This document shows, one piece after another, positions 18,359-26,752 of a DNA stretch of 64,000 nt. Position 1 is the stretch's first letter, and every line of letters begins with the position of its first letter. The notes under the pieces are model-generated. The model made no database searches and had not been told where the DNA came from. It was given only the letters and a program-made list of their open reading frames with translations. Source of the stretch: an uncultured Lachnospiraceae bacterium (GTDB taxonomy: Bacteria; Bacillota; Clostridia; Lachnospirales; Lachnospiraceae); contig CAJTMW010000010.1 of assembly GCA_910577275.1 (NCBI GenBank), positions 88,495 to 152,494 on the forward strand, read 5' to 3'. The position numbers and the translations under genes were made by a program.

Positions 18359-18898
18359 GTGGAAAAAATAGAGACAATGGAGCAATTTTGGTTATCTGCG
18401 GATGAAATAGAAAGAGGATTTATTTTTGCCATACTGACGGATGAAATCTTTTGGGAAAAATGGCCTTTGAAAACTGATAGAAAAAAATTATTTCGGGAAA
18501 AGGAAAAAAAACTCCTGGACATCCGCATTTACAATAGTAAGAGAGAAGTGAGGATATTCAGAAGCGATATTGGAAGAAAGTTCCAGGGAAGAAGCCTGAA
18601 TGATGAGAAAGAGGTTTTGAACCATCAGGATTATTTTGATGAGGAGCAGTTTTTGGATATTGATGATATACGCTCGAAAGAGCTGTTTGCAAGAGAAGGA
18701 AAGGTACAGGCGACAGGAGGAGGAAGGTATCCTTTGCCATTGCCTGATTTCAGAAATGCAAAGTTGCGAATCCGTAATTATTTGGGGTATTATGAGAAAA
18801 GCGGACAGGCTTATGTGAAAGATTGGAGGCTTATGGATTTATTTCAGGATTCAGGGAAGGAGCTGGAAAGTGATGCGTTATTATCAAAAAAGAAATAA
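18359..18898 (+). CDS. csx19: Csx19 (TIGR03984-like) type III-D subunit
   Basis: GTG at 18359, 4 nt after the preceding stop, is chosen because it is coupled and preceded by GGGGG. The product is about 179 aa. The pattern LLDIRIYNSKREVRIFRSD, then GGRYPLPLP, then LRIRNYLGYYEKSGQAYVKD and WRLMDLF matches Csx19, the small protein specific to type III-D loci. In the III-Dv complex Csx19 is a structural subunit of the effector. The gene lies between the two Cas7-type genes and overlaps the next one. Confidence 0.8.
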   Translation: MEKIETMEQFWLSADEIERGFIFAILTDEIFWEKWPLKTDRKKLFREKEKKLLDIRIYNSKREVRIFRSDIGRKFQGRSLNDEKEVLNHQDYFDEEQFLDIDDIRSKELFAREGKVQATGGGRYPLPLPDFRNAKLRIRNYLGYYEKSGQAYVKDWRLMDLFQDSGKELESDALLSKKK

Positions 18899-20756
18899 TA
18901 TTACATTTATTAATCCATATACATTTGTACCGGTTGAGAAAGATAGGCCCATAGATCGACAATGCTTAGAATCGTTGCCCTCTGCCGGACTGCACACAGG
19001 AATTCTCAAATGCAGGCTTTACGTCCGCACACCGCTGGCGATTCCGGACGCCGATAAGGTAAAGGAAGATGCGCAGGAGCATAAGGAATATCCCTTTTTT
19101 ACCTATAAAGAAAATGGAAAAGATATTCCGGCAATACCGGGGAGTTCCCTGAGAGGGGTTATTCGATCCGTATTCGAGACAGTAACAGATTCCTGTTTTT
19201 CAACGCTTCGGGAGAATACAGGATTGTCCAGGCGAATTGGAAGCAAGGAAGCATACAAACCGGGAATTCTCAAATGGCAGAGGGGAAACTGGCATCTTTA
19301 TCGGGCAGAGCGCTATTTACTGGCAGTTGACCCGAAGCTTTTTGGCGAAAGTGATTATGCAAAATATGAGGGTCTTCCCAAGGATACATATGTCGGAATA
19401 ATCCAAAAGGGGAAGACAAGAATTGCCAAAACATTGATGAAGGAAGAATTGCGATTTGGCGATTTGGTTGATTTTCAGCCATACACAGCAGGAAAGGGGA
19501 CTTATAAAAAAGGAAAATATCTTATTTGGAATGGAGTGGCCAGGAATGTGACTATAAAAAAAACCGGCAGTGCAAGCACAGCCGGAAAAATTGAGGGACT
19601 GGTTTACATTGGAGAGAACTTTGCAGGGAAAAAGCATGGAGAGAGCATATTTGTTTGCAAAACACCGGAAAATGGATTAAGAGGGGAGCAATTGAGCAAA
19701 GCATATAACGGGCTGCTTGAAACATTGGCGATTTATCAGAATCCGGCTATTAACCGCAGTAAAGGGCATAGCGGATATATAGATTTTGGGCGTGCAAAGA
19801 AAGAAACAGGCATTCCTGTGTGGTATTCCGTAGAAAATAAAAAGCTTTCTTTAGCCGCTATAGGAAGAACCTTTTATAATACCAGCCTGAATGATTTGAC
19901 AAAAGATAGAAACCCCTGCACGAAGAGAGAAGCTCTCTGTGAGGCGTGCATTCTCTTTGGCATGGCGAAGGACGAGAGCCTTGGAAGCCGGATACGGATT
20001 ACAGATGCAAGGGCAAAGAACAGGGAGCAAACGAAAAAGAAAACGGAAACCTTAAAAATTTTAGGACAGCCCCGTAGTTCCTATCTGCCTTTTTATGCCA
20101 AATCCGGCGCCGGTTCCAGTGCAGGAATTCCCAGTTCCTATGATGATAACGTAGAGATTGCAGGAAGAAAATTTTACTGGCATAATCAAAGCGCGGCAAT
20201 AGACAGAACAATTTACACAGTTCCCAAAAAGGAAAAGATGAATAGCACTATGGAACTTGTGATGCCGGGAGAAGAGTTTCGCTTTGATATTTATTATGAT
20301 GGCGTTACAGAAGAACAGTTGCGGAAACTTATGTGGTGTATTCATTTTGGAGAGAATAATAAGGGTGGAGATATGTGTCATAAACTGGGACATGGAAAGC
20401 CGCTGGGGCTTGGGAGCGTTAAGATTGTGATAGAAGAAAATGCAGAGAGAATTTTTGAAAATGGCACTTACAGATGGGAAAAGGAAACAATGCCTGAGAT
20501 GGGAACAGAACCGAGGTTTAAGAAGAGCAGGGAGCTAAAGCGGGTAATGAATTTTCGGGGATTGAACGAAAAAGTAGCAATTAAATATCCATATATTTGT
20601 GACAGGGTAGGAAGAGACCTTTCGGAATCAAAAAGAAATGAGGATGCGAGGCATGTATGGTATTTGAAGAATAGAAATGCAGAGGTTGGTTCGGCAGAAG
20701 CTTTGCCCGGTATTCTGGATCAAAATCAAGAGCTTCATCCTTACGAAAAAATGTAG
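18873..20756 (+). CDS. Cas7 with insertion (TIGR03986-like RAMP) of the III-D effector
   Basis: ATG at 18873 with AAGGAG upstream. The 627-aa product opens with FINPYTFVPVE, the hallmark of the TIGR03986 RAMP group. It has IPAIPGSSLRGVIRSVFE near residue 90, and ACILFGMAKDESLGSRIRI with HKLGHGKPLGLGSVKI toward the C terminus. About 200 residues lie between conserved Cas7 elements, as in the Cas7-insertion subunit. It would cap the backbone at the crRNA 3' side. Two Cys pairs (CTKREALCEACILFG) may form a zinc site. It is the last effector gene before a hairpin. Confidence 0.8.
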   Translation: MRYYQKRNNITFINPYTFVPVEKDRPIDRQCLESLPSAGLHTGILKCRLYVRTPLAIPDADKVKEDAQEHKEYPFFTYKENGKDIPAIPGSSLRGVIRSVFETVTDSCFSTLRENTGLSRRIGSKEAYKPGILKWQRGNWHLYRAERYLLAVDPKLFGESDYAKYEGLPKDTYVGIIQKGKTRIAKTLMKEELRFGDLVDFQPYTAGKGTYKKGKYLIWNGVARNVTIKKTGSASTAGKIEGLVYIGENFAGKKHGESIFVCKTPENGLRGEQLSKAYNGLLETLAIYQNPAINRSKGHSGYIDFGRAKKETGIPVWYSVENKKLSLAAIGRTFYNTSLNDLTKDRNPCTKREALCEACILFGMAKDESLGSRIRITDARAKNREQTKKKTETLKILGQPRSSYLPFYAKSGAGSSAGIPSSYDDNVEIAGRKFYWHNQSAAIDRTIYTVPKKEKMNSTMELVMPGEEFRFDIYYDGVTEEQLRKLMWCIHFGENNKGGDMCHKLGHGKPLGLGSVKIVIEENAERIFENGTYRWEKETMPEMGTEPRFKKSRELKRVMNFRGLNEKVAIKYPYICDRVGRDLSESKRNEDARHVWYLKNRNAEVGSAEALPGILDQNQELHPYEKM

Positions 20757-20764
20757 AAAGAAAA

Positions 20765-20809
20765 GGCTGATACGCGCCGGTTTTATGACTTATCGGAAGC
20801 GTATCAGCC
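20765..20809 (+). terminator. Hairpin closing the effector operon
   Basis: Perfect 11-bp stem GGCTGATACGC (20765-20775) / GCGTATCAGCC (20799-20809) around a 23-nt loop, right after the last effector stop. It lacks a T tract. It may act as a weak terminator for both the plus-strand operon and the converging minus-strand remnant. Confidence 0.5.
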
Positions 20810-20840
20810 TGTAAAGTTAGATTAATGGAATTGCTATTCT

Positions 20841-21482
20841 TCAGGCGATGAACAGACTGAAAAAATCTGAGAGGATTCTTTGTTGTTCTTCGTGGGATGA
20901 ATCAGACCATTTGAAGAAGTCCTGCCATAAAAGGTATTCACGAAATGCCTTTGCATCATCGTCACCTTGGAATATACTAAGCAGGACAATTTTGCCATTT
21001 TGTGTGCTGATGGGGATTTTAGGAAATTTGCGTTCTTTGGAATGTATGCTGTTTACTTTTTCATCATCAGTATGCACTTTTGTAATTGTGATTACAGCTC
21101 TGAGACCAAGGTCATCTATCAACTGAAATGTTTTTCCAATTGGGGCATCGTCTATAAGTAATCCGTCATCATTTATGCAATTGAACTCAATTAAATACTG
21201 ACAGCAATCGTTGTACATATGTACAAAGTGATCTTTAGGGCATATTATGTAATCAGGTATTGGCTCAAAAAATTTCGGCGGAAGATGAAATGCTTCCATC
21301 AGACGGAAAAATTGCGTCTTATCAGAGGCAGAGGCTTCCGGATATGATTTAGGAGTTACGTCGCCTGGGCCATGGAGGGGGAATGAATGAGCGACATAGA
21401 GCCATTTTTTTTGATAAAATTTTTGGAGCAGAACCGTTTTTCCATAGTTTGTAATCTCTTAAAAAATCATTCCAGTTGGAAG
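20841..21482 (-). pseudogene. Disrupted minus-strand gene of unknown function
   Basis: The intact C-terminal part (152 aa from the ATG at 21299) reads MEAFHLPPKFFEPIPDYIIC and ends LSDFFSLFIA. Coding-like sequence continues upstream in the same frame (WLYVAHSFPLHGPGDVTPKS) as far as an eight-T run at 21405-21412 (A8 on the coding strand). Upstream of that run another frame looks coding (NWNDFLRDYKLWKNGSAPKI), with no clear start codon. This fits a gene split by a one-base slip at A8. I do not recognise the family. It is the only minus-strand coding remnant in the CRISPR island. Confidence 0.45.
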
Positions 21483-21484
21483 AA

Positions 21485-21682
21485 TTAAAATTTAAGGCAA
21501 AGCATATGTTGCTTCAAAATGTCATAGAAATGTTTGCCGAAAATCTGATACATATCGAGTCTGAAATCATCATCAGTTATTAAACCACGCTTATAGACGG
21601 CGGCTGTATGTTTAAATAAACTATAAGCGTTCTCTACAGAGATATTCACTTGTTCAGCAGAAATACGATTTTGCGCATCCAT
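21485..21682 (-). CDS. Small hypothetical protein (65 aa), possibly part of the same broken gene set
   Basis: The product opens MDAQNRISAEQVNISVENAY and is helical and soluble. AGAGAG lies ahead of the start. It ends where the disrupted minus-strand gene begins to look coding. It may be an independent small gene or the N-terminal part of a decayed longer gene. No family is recognised. Confidence 0.35.
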   Translation of the reverse strand: MDAQNRISAEQVNISVENAYSLFKHTAAVYKRGLITDDDFRLDMYQIFGKHFYDILKQHMLCLKF

Positions 21683-22239
21683 ATTATCAAATCTCTCTTA
21701 TCAAACCTATAGCAGGTAGCACTAATCCTTTGCCTGTCATTGATTATACCAACGCCTGCCAGGAGATACAATGCGGAACACGGATTTTCATAGATTAAAA
21801 ACTGTAACTTTTAGAAAAAGGAGAACTATATGAAAGGTAAGAGGTGTAAAGAAAGAAGGGAGGCAAATTGAGAGAAAAGTATTTCTATTTAAATTCTGCG
21901 ATAGGAAGTTGTTAGGTTTGGAGTCCGGTAAATCGTTAAACAAGATGGAGGAAAGATTATGGGACAGATAGAAAAAAAGGCTATAGGAGAAAAGGATGGT
22001 TTTAAGCTTTTTAAACATTAGCTTATCTGATACAATATCAAGTAAGCAGGAAAAATATAAATGCTAATGATTTGAACGGAGAGGAAAATATATAAAATGA
22101 ATGTACAAAAAACAAGAGCAAGTCCTGCAAATTAAGTATGCAACTTTACATATTGACAGAAAAATATTTGACCGGGAGATGTGCCAGAATTTCGGCCAAT
22201 TCTGCTGGTAAAGACAGAATGGATAGGAGGAGGTAGTTC
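21683..22239 (+). other. Non-coding stretch ahead of the CARF/sigma-like pair
   Basis: No convincing gene. A plus-strand frame from about 21830 reads codon-like over about 45 codons but contains a TGA after 13 codons, so I treat it as debris. TTGACA at 22153-22158 is a possible -35 with no good -10. A dyad follows, CCAGAATT (22184-22191) / AATTCTG (22198-22204), which shares the CAGAAT half-site with the palindromes in the two CRISPR leaders. Confidence 0.35.
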
Positions 22240-22845
22240 ATGAAAAAGATATATATTACGAATATTCCGCTGCAAGGGCGTGGGCAGCTATTGAAGTTTT
22301 TATATGAGCCCTGTGACTTTGAAATAAAAAATAATCGGGAAACCAGCTTTCCAATCATACCGGTAATAGCTTCCCAACACGAAAAAGGGGACGAGGTGAA
22401 AATATTGGCTATCCGATCAAATCATTCGGAGACGCCGGATAATTATGCAGTATTTCTCAGAGAATTGAATTTACTTGGGATTTGTGAAGAGCAAATCAGG
22501 GAAATTAATATGACAGAAAATCAAAACAGCGAGGAAAACCTGAAGTTATTATTGGCGGTGTTGGAAGAAATACCAGAGGAGGCATTGGTCTATGGGGATA
22601 TTACTTATGGTACGAAGCCAATGGCGGCAATTTTGCTGTATGTAATGGGCTTTGCTGAGAAGATGAAGAGTTGCGAGGTGAATGGAATCTATTATGGAGA
22701 GATTCGGAGAAGCGACAATAAACCGACATGCGCAATTCTTTATGATTTGACCGTGCTTAAGCTGTTAGAGGATTTGATTGATGAAATGAAAGGAATGGGA
22801 ATTAGTAAAATGCGGGAAGCAATAAACAGATTGATTGGGCTATAA
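22240..22845 (+). CDS. Stand-alone CARF-domain protein
   Basis: The 201-aa protein starts with a Rossmann strand (MKKIYITNIPLQGRGQ) and carries the CARF ligand motif YGDITYGTKPMAAILLYV (about residues 116-135). A helical tail of about 35 residues (LIDEMKGMGISKMREAINRL) follows. It has no HEPN RxxxxH, PIN or nuclease motif. Such proteins either sense cyclic oligoadenylate and act through a partner or degrade it. The neighbour 85 nt downstream encodes a sigma-factor-like protein, which makes a transcriptional partner the leading idea. GGAGGAGG precedes the ATG. Confidence 0.7.
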   Translation: MKKIYITNIPLQGRGQLLKFLYEPCDFEIKNNRETSFPIIPVIASQHEKGDEVKILAIRSNHSETPDNYAVFLRELNLLGICEEQIREINMTENQNSEENLKLLLAVLEEIPEEALVYGDITYGTKPMAAILLYVMGFAEKMKSCEVNGIYYGEIRRSDNKPTCAILYDLTVLKLLEDLIDEMKGMGISKMREAINRLIGL

Positions 22846-22930
22846 GCAGGAAAGTTTATGAATATAGTTTCGCAGGTAAGCACAGGTTCTGTTTTGGGTC
22901 CTGACCTGTGTAATATACAGGGGGATAGAG

Positions 22931-24121
22931 ATGAAAGAAGAATATATTGAAAGAGTGCAGTTGACGGAGGAATTTGAGGTACGACACGGAGCCTTTTTAG
23001 AAAAGCTAAAGTGTATGCCGACAGACAAAAAAGAAGAGAGGTGGGAATTTTTTAGCAGATATGACCAGCGCGAGGGTTTTATAATCGAAATGATGGAGTT
23101 GTACCGGCCTGGGGCTTATAGGAAAATAAAGAATCGGTTAGAAAATATGCCAGAATGCAATCTAAAGGAAGATTCGAATATGGCTTATTGGGGGAACAGG
23201 GAAATTGATTCGGCCGTGTTTATGGAAGCTATAAAAAGCGCTATAGAAACTTATACCGGGGAGAGCAAAGAAGGGAAGAAGTATAAGTTTATCGCATGTG
23301 TAGCATTACTGTATAATCAAGTGGGGAGCAGGACAGCAGCAGAGAATACCTTAAGAAAAAAGGGATTAACAGATTCAGAAATACCAAAAAGTAAGTTGCC
23401 GAATGTCCTGAAATTGATTAGATCTGCTGAAAAGTTAATGGGATATGAAGGCTATTATAAGGAGATACATAAAGAAAAAGCTCTGGAACATGCTATAGAG
23501 ATGGCTTCATACCACTTAACAAAAAAGGAAAAGACTCTGGTAAAGGAATTATTTCTTTGGGATAATAAGGTGATTTCTTTAGATATGCCGTTGGGAGCAA
23601 AGGATGGAGAAACGAGAACTACGATTGGAGATATGCAGAAAGATGAAACGGACTATTTTAATGTAATGTTTGAAGAGAAAGTGGAGAAATCATTTTTAGA
23701 GGTGTTTTGCCAGGAGATTGAGGATAGGTGGAGAATTATTACATCAGCAAAAGGGTTAAAAGAGCAGGAACTTATTAAGACCTTTCTGACGCAAGGCATT
23801 TTAAAGGAACTGAAGCTGGATAAGGATGGAAAGCCATTTTTGAAAGAACCTGCAGGAGATGAGGATTTTTATTATGGCCTGGCACCCAAAGGAGATTTTT
23901 TGTATCATCAGTTGTTCCTGGAGAAATATTTGTGGAGAGCCTTTGTCGAGAAACCAGATGACTTCTATAATGTTTATGCCCGATTTCTACGAGAAGATTT
24001 TAATTTTTCCGATAAGATTTTAGCGGAAGTGTTAGGAAAAGATAAAACTGCTGTTTCAAAAGGAAAGAAGCGTTATTTTGGTCTGATGAAAGCTATATAT
24101 GATTGCTGTGTAGCAAATTAG
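22931..24121 (+). CDS. Sigma-70-like transcription protein adjacent to CARF gene
   Basis: A 396-aa protein without known nuclease motifs. Around residues 215-240, VISLDMPLGAKDGETRTTIG closely resembles the sigma-70 region 3 signature (ISLDxPxG...TLGDxxxD). The C terminus (about 362-395, FSDKILAEVLGKDKTAVSKG) looks like a helix-turn-helix comparable to sigma region 4. A helical segment with basic residues (about 115-205) could hold a region-2-like core. I infer a divergent sigma factor or sigma-domain regulator. Pairing with a CARF protein suggests that cyclic oligoadenylate signalling may redirect transcription. A plasmid-type replication or phage regulatory protein is the alternative. Confidence 0.45.
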   Translation: MKEEYIERVQLTEEFEVRHGAFLEKLKCMPTDKKEERWEFFSRYDQREGFIIEMMELYRPGAYRKIKNRLENMPECNLKEDSNMAYWGNREIDSAVFMEAIKSAIETYTGESKEGKKYKFIACVALLYNQVGSRTAAENTLRKKGLTDSEIPKSKLPNVLKLIRSAEKLMGYEGYYKEIHKEKALEHAIEMASYHLTKKEKTLVKELFLWDNKVISLDMPLGAKDGETRTTIGDMQKDETDYFNVMFEEKVEKSFLEVFCQEIEDRWRIITSAKGLKEQELIKTFLTQGILKELKLDKDGKPFLKEPAGDEDFYYGLAPKGDFLYHQLFLEKYLWRAFVEKPDDFYNVYARFLREDFNFSDKILAEVLGKDKTAVSKGKKRYFGLMKAIYDCCVAN

Positions 24122-24257
24122 GGAACTCATCCTTCAAAAATTATGAGTATACTTGGCATGTTTGGCATCATCATAGAGCAGGTTTTCTGTTCTGTTGTCT
24201 AAAGCGATTCTTAGGGGAATGCACATTGGATAAAATGTGGCTTTTTATATCTCCATT

Positions 24258-24313
24258 AGGAACTGTTCAGAAATAAATTAGCCATCTGGCTAATTTATTT
24301 CGTGACGGTTCCT
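24258..24313. repeat. Palindromic element (possible MITE) between the sigma-like gene and the CRISPR leader
   Basis: Inner stem AAATAAATTAGCC (24271-24283) / GGCTAATTTATTT (24288-24300) is perfect with a 4-nt loop. Outer tips AGGAACTG / CGGTTCCT extend the symmetry to about 56 nt. The tips resemble those of the palindrome after the metal ATPase (GGGACTGT/ACAGTCC). It may also act as terminator for the sigma-like gene. Confidence 0.5.
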
Positions 24314-24430
24314 TAATTTACTGCCCAACAAAATATCGGTTTATCCGGGCTGGAAAAGGGTCATTTAAACAGTGAATAGTAAGTGCGATCGACAATTTAG
24401 GACAAATTTAGAACAATGCGAAAATATCAA

Positions 24431-24459
24431 TTGAAAATCAGGAACATAGATTGTATAAT
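24431..24459 (+). promoter_or_regulatory. CRISPR leader 1 promoter
   Basis: TTGAAA (24431-24436), a 17-bp spacer and a perfect TATAAT (24454-24459). It points into the repeat array 130 nt downstream and would drive pre-crRNA synthesis. The same -35, spacing and -10 recur in leader 2 at 30898-30926. Confidence 0.8.
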
Positions 24460-24507
24460 GGAAAAAAGACAGATTTATAGAAAACCAAAAAATCGTTTTA
24501 AAATGCC

Positions 24508-24533
24508 TTATTGTCAGAATGTTCTGACAATAA
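24508..24533. promoter_or_regulatory. Near-perfect 26-bp palindrome in CRISPR leader 1
   Basis: TTATTGTCAGAAT / GTTCTGACAATAA, symmetric except for the central pair. It lies downstream of the -10, so it is either a protein-binding site on DNA or a hairpin in the leader RNA. The equivalent site in leader 2 differs by a paired T-A to C-G change that keeps the symmetry. Confidence 0.7.
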
Positions 24534-24588
24534 CATGCCAAAATGCCCCCTTAGAACCATTGATTTTAGTGGGTTTGTAAGGGATACC

Positions 24589-24842
24589 GTAGAAATGAAA
24601 GAAGCCCGTTAAGGGCATTGACACTTTTTATTGTATTACTTCGTTTACTATCGTTTGAATAAGTAGAAATGAAAGAAGCCCGTTAAGGGCATTGACACTC
24701 CTCTAGATTGACCTTTGTTGCTTGATTTGATTGTGTAGAAATGAAAGAAGCCCGTTAAGGGCATTGACACACTTTCTTCGAATTAATATTCATTGAAATT
24801 CTCCTTGTAGAAATGAAAGAAGCCCGTTAAGGGCATTGACAC
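24589..24842 (+). CRISPR. Type III CRISPR array, 4 repeats and 3 spacers
   Basis: Four identical 36-bp repeats occupy 24589-24624, 24663-24698, 24735-24770 and 24807-24842. The repeat begins GTAGAAATGAAAGAAGCCCG and ends in the 8-nt tag ATTGACAC. It contains the short hairpin GCCC-GTTAA-GGGC expected for Cas6. Spacers are 38, 36 and 36 bp and AT-rich. All four repeats are identical, so no decayed terminal repeat marks the distal end, and a transposase scrap follows immediately. This suggests the array was once longer. Confidence 0.96.
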
Positions 24843-24903
24843 TTATTAGTGTTGTTAAAAGAAACCAATTCAACACATCAAGCACGAAAGGAGGTACACC
24901 TAC

Positions 24904-25048
24904 ATGGTCATCATTCAAAACTACACTTTTAAGTAAAAAGAAGACACGTTTTTTTGTAAAAAGCCGGGAGGAATCCCATTGTCCTTATTGTGGAGATAAT
25001 TTTAAAGTGAACGGAAGTCGCAGGAGAATCTTGCATATTATCTTGTAA
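24904..25048 (+). pseudogene. Transposase remnant (DUF6431-like N-terminal zinc motif)
   Basis: GAAAGGAGG is followed by ATG at 24904 (MVIIQNYTFK, then a stop). Another frame then reads FFVKSREESHCPYCGDNFKV and GSRRRILHI before ending. The CPxCG...GSRRR pattern is the start of a common Firmicute transposon-encoded protein. Only about 50 codons survive, with a frameshift. It abuts the last CRISPR repeat and probably marks an insertion and deletion event that shortened the array. Confidence 0.55.
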
Positions 25049-25192
25049 ATTCCGGTTTTTGGATACAGACCTGTTTTGCATAGGAGAAACGGAGAGTATA
25101 TGATAAAATGCGGTTATTGAAATATTGAACATAAATTTAATGTACATTTATATGGATGATGGCATAAAAGGATACGGAGGAAAAGAAAGAGA

Positions 25193-26752
25193 ATGAATAA
25201 AAACTTGGCAGAAAAAACACAGGAGTGGAAGTAGCTGGAGAGAAAGACATTTGAACAGAGGCAGATTGCGGATGAATTTTATGAGAGAAATCTCATGAAG
25301 CTGATTGAGGAGGATTTCATAGATCGAAATAAAGCAAAGGTATTTGAAAAGGTAGAATACCTGGTGGTGTCTGTGGGAACCTCTTACGAACCGATCGTGC
25401 TGAATATCAGGCTTCTCAGACCGAAAAGGATTTTGTTTCTGCATACGGCAGAGACAGAAAGCACCTTGAGCAAGATTGTAAAATATTGCGAGTTGGAAGT
25501 AGTGGAGTATGAGAAACGCAGGGTAAGTGAGACCAGCCCTCTGGATATTTATCAGGAGATTAAGAGAAGCTACATTGATTGGGGAAAACCAGGGAAGATG
25601 TATATTGATTTTACCGGAGGTACCAAGGCCATGTCTGCAGCGGCGGCTATGGCGGGGGCTATGATTGATGTACAGTTGGTATATGTGGGATCCAATGATT
25701 ACCTTACTGACTTCCGGAAACCGAATCCTGGTTCGGAAACATTATTTTATATTGACAATCCTCTTGCTATATTTGGAGATTTTGAGATTGAGAAAGCATT
25801 GGCGTTGTTTGAGAGGTACAATTATGCAGGCGCACAGGAAAAGTTAGGAGAGCTGAAAGAAAATATACCGGATCCGTCTATACGGCAACAGATGAATTTT
25901 GTGTATTTGTTGGCAAAGGTTTATGAGGCATGGGATGCGCTGGATTTTAGGGAAGCGTTTGCGTATATCAAGAAGCTGAACCACCAACTACGCAGGGATC
26001 GGATGATGCATGATTCGTTTTTGCTGATGGATTGTTACGAGTACCTGGAAAAGCAGGAGGAAATATTGGGGTATTTAAATGAAATACCTGAAATGCTCAA
26101 AAAAAGGCATAATATTGATATTATCAAATCAAAAAACATCATGCATGCGCTGATGTTTACCATGTACCAAAGCGCATGTATCAGAGAGAAGCAGGAAAAG
26201 TACGATATGGCTACACTGCTATTTTACCGACTGCTGGAGATGATTGAGCAAAGGAGAATGTCCCATTACGGATTGTATGTATCCCAGATGAATTATGCTG
26301 AAATAAGATATGATAAAAAGTATCAGCCTGCCTATGGGGAGTTGGATGCCAAAGGACAATTTGAGTACTTCAAAGGGAAAGTAAAAGAGATAAAGATGGA
26401 GTTGTTTGGACGGACAGGAAATGAATATCTGCCGGAGCAGGTATCTCTTTTGGAGGGATTTATTATGCTGATGGCTTTGGGGGATCCGATCATTCATTTT
26501 CAGGGGAAAAGAGAGAACGATAAACTGAAAAGAATTCGGGCAATGGTATATTTGAGAAACAACTCTATTTTTGCCCATGGGCTTGGACCGGTCAGTTATG
26601 GCGACTATACAAAATTTAAAAACATTGTTCTGGAAATATTCAAAGGTTTTTGTGAGGTAGAAAGAGTCAGTTATCAGGCCTATGCCAATAACATAGAGTG
26701 GATCAATCCTCTTAAATCAAAGAATTATGTGATGGGAATGGGAGGTAATTGA
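25193..26752 (+). CDS. CARF-HEPN ribonuclease (TIGR02710-like), with in-frame TAG at codon 14
   Basis: The open frame from ATG 25295 gives 485 aa. It has a CARF domain (YLVVSVGTSYEPIV, MYIDFTGGTKAMSAAAA), a helical middle and a C-terminal HEPN motif RNNSIFAHG (R-x6-H). The best ribosome site (GGAGG at 25176-25180) precedes ATG 25193 instead. That frame (MNKNLAEKTQEWK) is interrupted by TAG at 25232-25234 and continues in the same frame as coding-like LERKTFEQRQIADEFYER into the main ORF. No good ribosome site precedes 25295. The likely ancestral protein is therefore about 519 aa with a nonsense codon near its start. It is an RNase activated by cyclic oligoadenylate. It overlaps cas1 by 4 bp. 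Confidence 0.78.

Noticed and set aside
21828..21990. Short plus-strand ORF starting MKGKRCKERREAN with coding-like continuation
   Set aside because: A TGA after 13 codons and a TAG 33 codons later; no recognisable domain. Treated as debris.
24589..24842. Spacers matching genes inside this window
   Set aside because: By eye I found no convincing match of any of the three spacers to other sequence in the window on either strand.
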